Assembly: GCA_044234625.1 (NCBI GenBank)
Contig: JBIIIP010000061.1
Coordinates: forward strand, 1-17,739
From: CACORA01 sp044234625
GTDB taxonomy: Bacteria; Planctomycetota; Planctomycetia; Pirellulales; UBA1268
Reading direction: 5' to 3'
Length of the DNA stretch: 17,739 nucleotides
Position numbers and translations under genes: made by a program. The stretch's first letter is position 1. Each line of letters opens with the position of its first letter. Positions 7,386 through 12,764 of the stretch are shown here, one piece after another. The notes beneath the pieces are model-generated. The model did not search any database and was not told where the DNA came from. It worked only from the letters and a program-made list of their open reading frames with translations.

Positions 7386-8480
7386 GTGCCCTCGATCCGC
7401 GTCCATCTGCCGGGCGCCGCCAGCCACGATGATCGTTCCTATGACATCGTGATCGCCCCAGGCGCCATCGCGGGCCTGGGCGCGGCCGTGGTCGCGGCCG
7501 GAGGTCGCCGCAGCGTGGTCATCGCCGATGCCGCGGTCGCCGCCTCGCACGCCGCCCGCACGGGAGCGTCATTGCGGGCCGCCGGAATCGACGTCATCGA
7601 CTGCGTGGTCCCGTCAGGCGAATCATCGAAATCGGTCGTCGCGGCAGGCCGGCTGTGGGAAACGATGGCCCGCCATGCGGTCGACCGCCACACGCACGTC
7701 GTCGCCGTGGGCGGAGGCGTGGTCGGCGATCTGGCCGGGTTTGTCGCGGCCACGTTCGCCCGCGGCCTTCCCGTCTGGCAGGTGCCCACGACGCTCGTGG
7801 CCCAGGTCGACAGCGCAATCGGCGGCAAGACGGGGATCAACCTGGAGGCGGGCAAGAATCTGGTCGGCAGCTTCTGGCAGCCGCGCGGCGTGTTCGCCGA
7901 CATCGACACGCTCGCCACCCTGCCCGACCGCGAGTTCATCAGCGGCCTGGCGGAGGTGGTGAAATACGGCGTGATCCTCGACGCCGACTTTTTCGCCTGG
8001 CTGGAGGCCCGAGCCGCGGCGATCGCGGCCCGCGATCCGGCGGCGATCGGGCACGTGGTCGAACGGTCGGCCGCCCTCAAGGCGCGGGTCGTGGAGGAAG
8101 ATGAACGGGAACTGACCGGCCTCCGGGCCGTGCTCAACTACGGCCATACTTTTGCCCACGCTTTTGAAACGGCCGCCGGCTACGGCACGCTCCTCCACGG
8201 TGAGGCCGTGGCGATCGGAATGGCCTGCGCGGCCCGACTCGCCGAGCGGCTGGGGCGCATCGGGCCAGACGTGGTGAACCGGCAGGACGCGCTACTGGCG
8301 GCCATGCAGCTGCCCTGCGAACTGCCGCGGCTGGCGGCCACGGCCGACGATCTGCTGGCGATCATGGCCCGCGACAAGAAGAGCCTCGGGGGCCGCCTGC
8401 GGTTCGTTCTGCCCACGCGGCTCGGCCACGTCGAGCTCGTCGACGGGATCGATCGAGCCCTGGTGAAGCAGGTGCTCTGA
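7386..8480 (+). CDS. aroB: 3-dehydroquinate synthase
   Basis: NAD-dependent, metal-binding enzyme converting DAHP to 3-dehydroquinate, step two of the shikimate pathway, in the cytoplasm. The 364-residue product (GTG start 2 bp after the preceding stop) has the NAD-binding GGGVVGDLAGFVAATFARG at 109-127, PTTLVAQVDSAIGGKTGIN at 134-152 and GSFWQP at 161-166. SGLAEVVKYG (186-195), NYGHTFAHAFE (251-261) and LHGEAVAIGM (270-279) follow. The likely metal ligands are Glu190, His254 and His271. The length fits the family (about 350-370). No ATG lies near the N-terminus in this frame, and the GTG places the first beta strand correctly. No other aro gene is adjacent, and its only obvious partner is the 75-residue gene upstream. 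Confidence 0.95.
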   Translation: MPSIRVHLPGAASHDDRSYDIVIAPGAIAGLGAAVVAAGGRRSVVIADAAVAASHAARTGASLRAAGIDVIDCVVPSGESSKSVVAAGRLWETMARHAVDRHTHVVAVGGGVVGDLAGFVAATFARGLPVWQVPTTLVAQVDSAIGGKTGINLEAGKNLVGSFWQPRGVFADIDTLATLPDREFISGLAEVVKYGVILDADFFAWLEARAAAIAARDPAAIGHVVERSAALKARVVEEDERELTGLRAVLNYGHTFAHAFETAAGYGTLLHGEAVAIGMACAARLAERLGRIGPDVVNRQDALLAAMQLPCELPRLAATADDLLAIMARDKKSLGGRLRFVLPTRLGHVELVDGIDRALVKQVL

Positions 8481-8496
8481 AGGCCTCTCCGGCACG

Positions 8497-8532
8497 TGGC
8501 GACAGCCCTCCGGACCATCGTGGAGGTCGCCA
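8497..8532 (+). terminator. Hairpin downstream of aroB
   Basis: TGGCGAC (8497-8503) and GTCGCCA (8526-8532) are exact inverted repeats. They are extended inward by CTCC/GGAG with a 4-nt bulge on the left and a 10-nt loop. It starts 16 bp after the aroB stop. No T-run follows directly, so it may slow or protect 3' ends rather than terminate by itself; a T6 run occurs only at 8661-8666. Confidence 0.5.
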
Positions 8533-8714
8533 GACCGGGAGAAGTGGTGCGATTCGCCCCACCCCCCGAGTCGATGCGCCCCGCGCGCTGGGGCGTTTCA
8601 CTCCACCCCGCAGCCGGCCGCCGCCGTTCCGGGAAAAAATCCAGAATGAACTGACGCTGCTTTTTTGGCACTATGTCGCCGTGTCATCGGTCCGAAAGAT
8701 CTTTTTCCGACGAT

Positions 8715-8730
8715 TGGCACGGGGCGTGCT
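8715..8730 (+). promoter_or_regulatory. Candidate sigma-54 (RpoN) promoter
   Basis: TGGCACG-GGGC-GTGCT matches the established sigma-54 consensus TGGCACG-N4-TTGCW at all defined positions except one T of the -12 element, with correct GG to GC spacing. It would start transcription near 8741, leaving about 38 nt before the 38-residue gene, and that leader holds a strong ribosome site. Upstream, the otherwise empty 8481-8714 region contains a 10-bp palindrome AAAGATCTTT (8695-8704), an A6 tract (8634-8639) and a T6 tract (8661-8666). These could serve activator binding or DNA bending. A chance match in GC-rich DNA is possible. Confidence 0.5.
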
Positions 8731-8765
8731 TTTCCTTTCTGCACGAGCGGCACACGGCCGCCCAC

Positions 8766-8771
8766 AAGGAG
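8766..8771 (+). promoter_or_regulatory. Strong Shine-Dalgarno site of the 38-residue gene
   Basis: AAGGAG is followed by a 7-nt spacer and ATG 8779. This is the best ribosome binding site in the window and is the main reason for calling such a short gene and for choosing this start over an upstream in-frame ATG at 8665. Confidence 0.8.
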
Positions 8772-8778
8772 AACGCTC

Positions 8779-8895
8779 ATGAAAATCGCCGTTTCACGGT
8801 CGCTGACCGACCCCCGCGGTTCCCTGACTCGTACGGACGTGGTGCTGTGCGCCCTGCCGATCGCGGTCTTCCTGTCGATTGTGTCGTTGGTCTAG
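8779..8895 (+). CDS. 38-residue single-span membrane peptide
   Basis: The product has a polar, mildly basic N-terminal half (about residues 1-19, containing TDPRGSLTR) and a hydrophobic C-terminal helix, DVVLCALPIAVFLSIVSLV at about 20-38. It should therefore sit in the inner membrane with its C-terminus at or near the far side. Support comes from the AAGGAG ribosome site, the sigma-54-like promoter upstream and a hairpin just after the stop. The core ALPIAV closely matches ALPISV in the C-terminal membrane tail of the receiver-like protein encoded at 9582-10130, suggesting common origin or a shared partner. It is too short for family assignment. Function is unknown; a role as regulator or partner of the neighbouring proteins is inference. 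Confidence 0.65.
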   Translation: MKIAVSRSLTDPRGSLTRTDVVLCALPIAVFLSIVSLV

Positions 8896-8903
8896 TTCGG
8901 TCC

Positions 8904-8929
8904 TGCCGTCGTCACGATCGAAGACGGCA
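8904..8929 (+). terminator. Hairpin after the 38-residue gene
   Basis: TGCCGTC (8904-8910) and GACGGCA (8923-8929) are exact 7-bp inverted repeats with a 12-nt loop, 8 bp after the stop codon. A T-rich stretch (CTTTTT) follows only about 18 nt later. It could partly terminate the transcript and so make the short gene more abundant than the genes downstream. Confidence 0.45.
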
Positions 8930-8963
8930 CAGGTTGGTTCACTCATCTTTTTGGGATTCCACC

Positions 8964-9464
8964 ATGACATCTTCACCGCGACCTGAGTCACGCCCGGCTG
9001 GAGCATCGCTCCGTGACGTGGGCATCCGTGAGATCGTGATCGTCGATTCGGCGTGCGACCTCTACGTCGATTTCGTGAAGGCCGCCCAGGCGGGCGAGGT
9101 GGGGCTGCACTTTTGCTGCGACGGCCGGTCCGCCGTGCGGATGGCTCGGCGCTTCAGGGCGGACGTTTGGCTCGTGGCCACCGATCTCGCTGACATGGCG
9201 GGATTCGACCTCCTGGAGATGCTCTCGCCGCACGTTCTTCAGGGGAATGTCGACCCGATGCGATCGGGCTCGCGGATTTCGCTCAATCACGTTGGTGAGG
9301 GCATGCGGTCGGGAGTGTTCATCGTTTCCGACGTGTATCGTCTCGAGGAAGAACAGCGGGCGCTCGCCTCTGGCATCGCCGGGTATCTCGTCAGGCCGGT
9401 GACGGTTGACGTGATCCGGGCCACGCGGGCGCCAGCCCATTCGGAGCTGCTCACCAAGCAGTAA
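8964..9464 (+). CDS. Degenerate receiver-domain (pseudo-receiver) protein 1
   Basis: Soluble 166-residue protein from ATG 8964. Residues about 20-155 follow the receiver-domain pattern: a first strand IREIVIVDSA with an acidic residue at D28, a strand and helix WLVATDLADMAGFDLLEML at 69-87, a strand GVFIVSD, and GIAGYLVRPVT at 137-147. Compared with CheY (D57-x5-M-D-G; K109-P), the phospho-acceptor position is Ala72, the DG turn is AG and the lysine is Arg144. Phosphorylation is therefore not expected. No output domain follows. It is clearly paralogous to the next gene: both share a pattern like LHF-x-G-A-x-ARR-x-VDxW-V-A and DMAG. A weak GGGA lies about 11 nt before the ATG. Function is unknown. 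Confidence 0.75.
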   Translation: MTSSPRPESRPAGASLRDVGIREIVIVDSACDLYVDFVKAAQAGEVGLHFCCDGRSAVRMARRFRADVWLVATDLADMAGFDLLEMLSPHVLQGNVDPMRSGSRISLNHVGEGMRSGVFIVSDVYRLEEEQRALASGIAGYLVRPVTVDVIRATRAPAHSELLTKQ

Positions 9465-9581
9465 CGGTGGGGTCGAGGGTTTGGGGGGATTCAGCTGGTT
9501 CGGTTCGCGGTCATCACTTTCCATCTTGATCCGCAGCGGTTTGTCTGGTCTTTGGGGTTTGGTTGATTGACGGGGGGCTGT
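9465..9581 (+). other. G/T-rich spacer between the paralogues
   Basis: This 117-bp spacer is unusually G- and T-rich on the plus strand. G-runs occur at 9469-9472, 9477-9479, 9483-9488, 9554-9557 and 9572-9577, and TTTGGGG-like repeats recur. The first three runs could support a G-quadruplex. The last run lies 4 nt before the next ATG and may act as its ribosome site. I see no -10/-35 promoter here. Confidence 0.4.
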
Positions 9582-10130
9582 ATGTCTCGCGCGGGTGCAG
9601 ACATGGGGAGTGACGGAGTCACCGGTCGATTCGTTCCGCACGTGGTGGTCGTCGACCCACACTTCGAGAAATACAAGCCGCTCGCGACGAGCGCCCGGCT
9701 CGGCAAGATCAGCCTCCACTTCAGATCATCGGGAGCCGACGCGATCAAACTCGCCCGCCGGCGCCGTGTCGACGCGTGGATCGTCGCCCCCGAACTGGAC
9801 GACATGGCGGGCCATGATTTCGTGGAATTGCTCCAGGCCAGTCTCGCGGATTCGGCCGCCGGCTCTTTCAGTCCGCCGGCCCGCGTGGCCATGGTCGGCG
9901 ACGGCAAGCGGGTGACCTCGGCGGCCGTTCAGGAGGCGATCGCGGCGGGCGCCGATTCATTGGTGTCGCAGCCCATCACCTTCCGCGACCTCGAAGATCT
10001 GCTGCAGGTTGCGTCGCTCGATCGGACGGCGCCGCCCGATGGGATCTCCGGCAGGCAGACGGCGCTCGTGGCGCTGCCAATCAGCGTCGGCGCAGCCGTC
10101 GTGGCCATCGCCGTTCTGATGATGGGCTGA
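9582..10130 (+). CDS. Degenerate receiver-domain (pseudo-receiver) protein 2 with C-terminal membrane tail
   Basis: Product of 182 residues from ATG 9582; an in-frame TTG at 9567 and an ATG at 9603 are alternatives. Residues about 18-145 form the same receiver-like domain as the upstream paralogue: VVVVDPHFEKY with D25, WIVAPELDDMAGHDFVELL at 66-84, VAMVGDG, and AAGADSLVSQPIT at 121-133. The phospho-acceptor position is Ala69 and the conserved lysine is Gln130, so it is predicted not to be phosphorylated. A short linker leads to one membrane helix, TALVALPISVGAAVVAIAVL at 160-179, which ends the protein. This gives a cytoplasmic domain on a C-terminal anchor, and the anchor resembles the 38-residue peptide at 8779. 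No kinase or output domain is seen nearby. The family is not recognised beyond the fold. Confidence 0.77.
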   Translation: MSRAGADMGSDGVTGRFVPHVVVVDPHFEKYKPLATSARLGKISLHFRSSGADAIKLARRRRVDAWIVAPELDDMAGHDFVELLQASLADSAAGSFSPPARVAMVGDGKRVTSAAVQEAIAAGADSLVSQPITFRDLEDLLQVASLDRTAPPDGISGRQTALVALPISVGAAVVAIAVLMMG

Positions 10131-10160
10131 CGCCCGCGGATCACGGCGGTCGGTCTTTCG

Positions 10161-10201
10161 GGGAGGCATGTCACCACCGCGTTTCGATGGCCATGCCTCC
10201 C
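10161..10201. terminator. Strong inverted repeat between convergent genes
   Basis: GGGAGGCATG (10161-10170) and CATGCCTCCC (10192-10201) are perfect 10-bp inverted repeats around a 21-nt loop that contains a further CCA/TGG pair. It lies 30 bp after the plus-strand stop and includes the last codons and stop of the convergent minus-strand gene. It can fold in transcripts from either side and probably acts as a bidirectional terminator or 3'-end stabiliser. No T-run follows on either strand. Confidence 0.6.
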
Positions 10202-11520
10202 TGGTCGGCGATCGGCAGCGGCACCACCCGCACCTCCATGCGTCCAAAACGCATTTCCGTCTGGCTCACGGCCCGGGCACTCGCCCACGCCATGTACCAG
10301 CCGAGAAACACCTGTGACGGGTAGTGCGCGTCGTCCGTCATCCGGGAAAATCCCACGAACGTCGAGCACACGTAGAGCGTGCCCTTGATCAGCGGGCTCT
10401 CCACCATGTCGGCCGCGGCCAGGAAGGGGATGGCGCCGACGAAGGCATGGCCGCTGACGCCGTTGTAGTCGGCGAACGGTGCCCAGTAGCTGCCGCGTCC
10501 TTCCGAGGGCCGCGAAGCCCCCGTCGTCCACTGCAGGGCATAGAGCGGCGGCGCACCGACGGCGAACATCCGCAGCGACCGGCCGCCCCATTCCCCCACG
10601 GCGGCTCCCGCCGGACTGTCCTCGAACACGAGGCCGGTCGCGTAGGCCGCCCCGAAGATGGGAAGCGAATACCGCCCCTCGCCGATGTCCTTGCAGTCGG
10701 AGAAGAACGTGCCGAGGCTCGTCGGTGCGACGCCCGTCATCCAGGCATTCTGCATCGTCGTGTCGAAGCCCGTGTTGGCCATCAGGGCGCCGGCGCCGAA
10801 CGCGGCGGTGAGGCAGGTGAGGCTCTCGCAGGAATAGAAATTGCGGTAGTCGCTGGCCACCTGGTGCCAGGCCCGCGACGCCCGCGGATACCTGCTGCGG
10901 GCCCACGGCAGCTCGTCAACCGCGGGCAAGGGCCGCGGCCCTGCGGATGGTGACGGCTCATCGGGAGCGGGCAGCACGAACACGGGCTCCGCAACGGGCG
11001 CCATCTGCGCGGCCAGTTGCACCGTGATGTCTTCCGCGTCCGTGCCACGTTCCGCTTCCAAGGTGCTGGCCGGGACGATGCGCTCGTCTCCAGCCGCCGC
11101 GACCGACAGCGACTGCGTCTGCACGACCGCGTCGATCCAGGCGCCGTCTTCCGCCGGCACCATCCGCACGACCACGCGTTGCCGCGCGGGCGGGAGCGCG
11201 AGGGCTGCCGCGCCGCGGGCTGCCGCCGGCTCCACCCACGCCGACTCGATGATGCCGGGCCGCGGCGGACTGGAAAGAAAATCCGGCGGCTCGGCCCGCA
11301 CCACCGGCCAGTCGGCCCTCACGGTCGCCAGCGTCTCCTCCCACAAGCGGTAGCCGTCATGGCCGGGAAGAAACATGCCCCCCTGCCCGCCACGCTCGTC
11401 GGTGGGCGCGGCTGTCGCCACTCCCCACGCGCAGACCAGCATCGCCAACGCCAAGCCTCCTGCGCACAGGAGGCTCCGCGGCAGCACCTTCGCAGGAGAC
11501 GTGGCGGCAAACGTCGGCAT
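10171..11520 (-). CDS. Secreted PAP2-superfamily protein with altered catalytic residues
   Basis: Product of 449 residues from ATG 11520, chosen because it begins a signal peptide (KVLPRSLLCAGGLALAMLVCAWGVATA, about 11-37). Longer open sequence upstream lacks such features. Residues 50-180 are a poorly defined region with RQRVVVRMVPAEDGAW. The PAP2 (acid phosphatase/lipid phosphatase) fold is seen in the C-terminal half. Motif 1, K-x6-RP, appears as Q-x6-RP at 330-338. Motif 2, PSGH, appears as VSGH at 355-358. Motif 3, SR-x5-H-x3-D, appears as SR-x5-H-x3-Q at 392-403. The nucleophile His399, Arg393, His358 and Arg337 remain, so activity is possible but uncertain. Likely substrates would be lipid phosphates or pyrophosphates. 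It is the last gene of the exporter block, 82 bp after the HlyD-like gene. Confidence 0.82.
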   Translation of the reverse strand: MPTFAATSPAKVLPRSLLCAGGLALAMLVCAWGVATAAPTDERGGQGGMFLPGHDGYRLWEETLATVRADWPVVRAEPPDFLSSPPRPGIIESAWVEPAAARGAAALALPPARQRVVVRMVPAEDGAWIDAVVQTQSLSVAAAGDERIVPASTLEAERGTDAEDITVQLAAQMAPVAEPVFVLPAPDEPSPSAGPRPLPAVDELPWARSRYPRASRAWHQVASDYRNFYSCESLTCLTAAFGAGALMANTGFDTTMQNAWMTGVAPTSLGTFFSDCKDIGEGRYSLPIFGAAYATGLVFEDSPAGAAVGEWGGRSLRMFAVGAPPLYALQWTTGASRPSEGRGSYWAPFADYNGVSGHAFVGAIPFLAAADMVESPLIKGTLYVCSTFVGFSRMTDDAHYPSQVFLGWYMAWASARAVSQTEMRFGRMEVRVVPLPIADQGGMAIETRW

Positions 11521-11549
11521 GGGGGGCGGAAATCTCCCAGCCGCGCCGC

Positions 11550-11578
11550 GGCGGCACAAGCCGGTTTTTCCGGCCGCC
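11550..11578 (-). terminator. GC-rich hairpin between the HlyD-like and PAP2 genes
   Basis: In the 82-bp gap GGCGGC (11550-11555) pairs with GCCGCC (11573-11578). Inside it GCCGG and CCGGC flank a 5-nt loop (11560-11574, T-rich on the plus strand and A-rich on the minus strand); the two stems share two bases. It may attenuate transcription into the PAP2 gene. No T-run follows, so full termination is doubtful. Confidence 0.35.
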
Positions 11579-11602
11579 ACCGGGACTGTGAAAGTGGGCG
11601 GG

Positions 11603-12760
11603 TTACGCCCCCTCGCGAGCCTGGTCCTGCCCGGGTGGGGCCGCCGCCTCGATGTAGACCTCCACCTGCTGGCCGACGAACAGGGGCGGGCGATCACCGG
11701 GGTCGCAGACGTAGATCACCTGCAAGACGCGGGTATCGACCCGCTCCGTGTTGTCGCCGGTGAGCGACTTCTTCGGGACGACGAACGGCTCGACCCGGAC
11801 GAATTCCAGCGGATACCGCTCCTGGAGGCTGCCGCGCGGCACCGCCGACGCCTTGGCCGCGGAAGAAAACCGCGGGATGTCGAACTCATCGATGTCGACC
11901 CTGACGTGCAGCCGGTCGATGTTGCCGACGATCACGAGCGGCTGCCCCGGGGGGGCGCCAACGAACTCTCCCGGCCGGACGTTCACCTGAAGCACGCGGC
12001 CAGCGACGAGCGACCGCACCACCAGGCGATCGAGCTCGGTCTCGATCCTCGCCACCTCCGACTCGGCCTTGCCCACCACGGACCGGGCGATGTCGCGGTC
12101 GTATTCCCACGAGCCGGCCTTGAGGAGGTCGAGGTCGGCCGTGGCCCGCTGGAAATTCGCCTGGGCCGCGGCCATCGCCTCGCGGCGGGCGATCACCTCC
12201 TGCTCCGTCGTCACCCGGTTGGCGAAGGTGTCTTCAGCCCGCTTCAGGGCATCGGCTTCGCGAGCCACCGAGGCCCGGGCCTCGTTGACCACGGCGACGA
12301 GGACCGGGATCTTCTCCTGGCGCGGTTCGGCCTCGAGCCGCACCAGCTCGCTCTTCGACTGGGCGACGGCCGCCCGCTTCACGGCCAGTTCGCTGAGAAG
12401 CTGCCGGTCGTCGAGACGAAACAGCGGCGTGCCGGGCTGCACCTCGTCGCCGACTTTCACCAGCACCTCGACCACCACGCCCGGAGTCGCCGAACCGACG
12501 GCGATGTTCTCCGTCTGCGCCTCGACGAGCCCGGCCGCCGCGAGCGTCTCCGCATACGGGCTCCGCGCCGGCTGGATCGGCGGGGGCGGATTGGATGTCG
12601 TCATCCGTGTCCGCCAGACGAACCACAGGGCGAATGCCAGGAGAGCGAGGGCGGCCAGCGGCAGCACGCCCTGCGTGATCACGTCGGCGACGCTGCGGCG
12701 GCGGTTGATTCGCCGACGCGGCGATGACACCACGGATGCATCGGGAGGGGCGATGGCCAT
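11603..12760 (-). CDS. HlyD/DevB-like membrane fusion protein
   Basis: Periplasmic adaptor of an ABC exporter, 385 residues. A basic N-terminus (RRRINRRRS) is followed by one membrane anchor at about 31-50 (GVLPLAALALLAFALWFVW). Next comes a biotinyl-lipoyl-like half motif at about 78-115 (GLVEAQTENIAVGSATPGVV then VKVGDEVQPGTPLFRLD), a long helical hairpin rich in Ala, Glu and Arg at about 118-260, then the second lipoyl half (VRSLVAGRVLQVNVRPGEFV). The beta-barrel segment includes DRLHVRVDIDEFDIPRF and ends QQVEVYIEA. The ATG at 12760 was chosen because it begins just 4 nt after the stop of the upstream inositol-phosphate-synthase gene; longer in-frame sequence overlaps that gene. With the ABC ATPase and permease upstream it completes a DevBCA/MacAB-type exporter. 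Any outer-membrane channel would be encoded elsewhere. Confidence 0.88.
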   Translation of the reverse strand: MAIAPPDASVVSSPRRRINRRRSVADVITQGVLPLAALALLAFALWFVWRTRMTTSNPPPPIQPARSPYAETLAAAGLVEAQTENIAVGSATPGVVVEVLVKVGDEVQPGTPLFRLDDRQLLSELAVKRAAVAQSKSELVRLEAEPRQEKIPVLVAVVNEARASVAREADALKRAEDTFANRVTTEQEVIARREAMAAAQANFQRATADLDLLKAGSWEYDRDIARSVVGKAESEVARIETELDRLVVRSLVAGRVLQVNVRPGEFVGAPPGQPLVIVGNIDRLHVRVDIDEFDIPRFSSAAKASAVPRGSLQERYPLEFVRVEPFVVPKKSLTGDNTERVDTRVLQVIYVCDPGDRPPLFVGQQVEVYIEAAAPPGQDQAREGA

Positions 12761-12764
12761 GGCG

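Noticed and set aside
8665..8680. A second TTGGCAC sequence as another sigma-54 promoter
   Set aside because: The GG to GC spacing is one base short of that required and the -12 element is poor.
8673..8963. Longer N-terminus for pseudo-receiver 1, open back to 8673
   Set aside because: It would overlap the 38-residue gene and its hairpin in another frame; the upstream residues have no receiver features.
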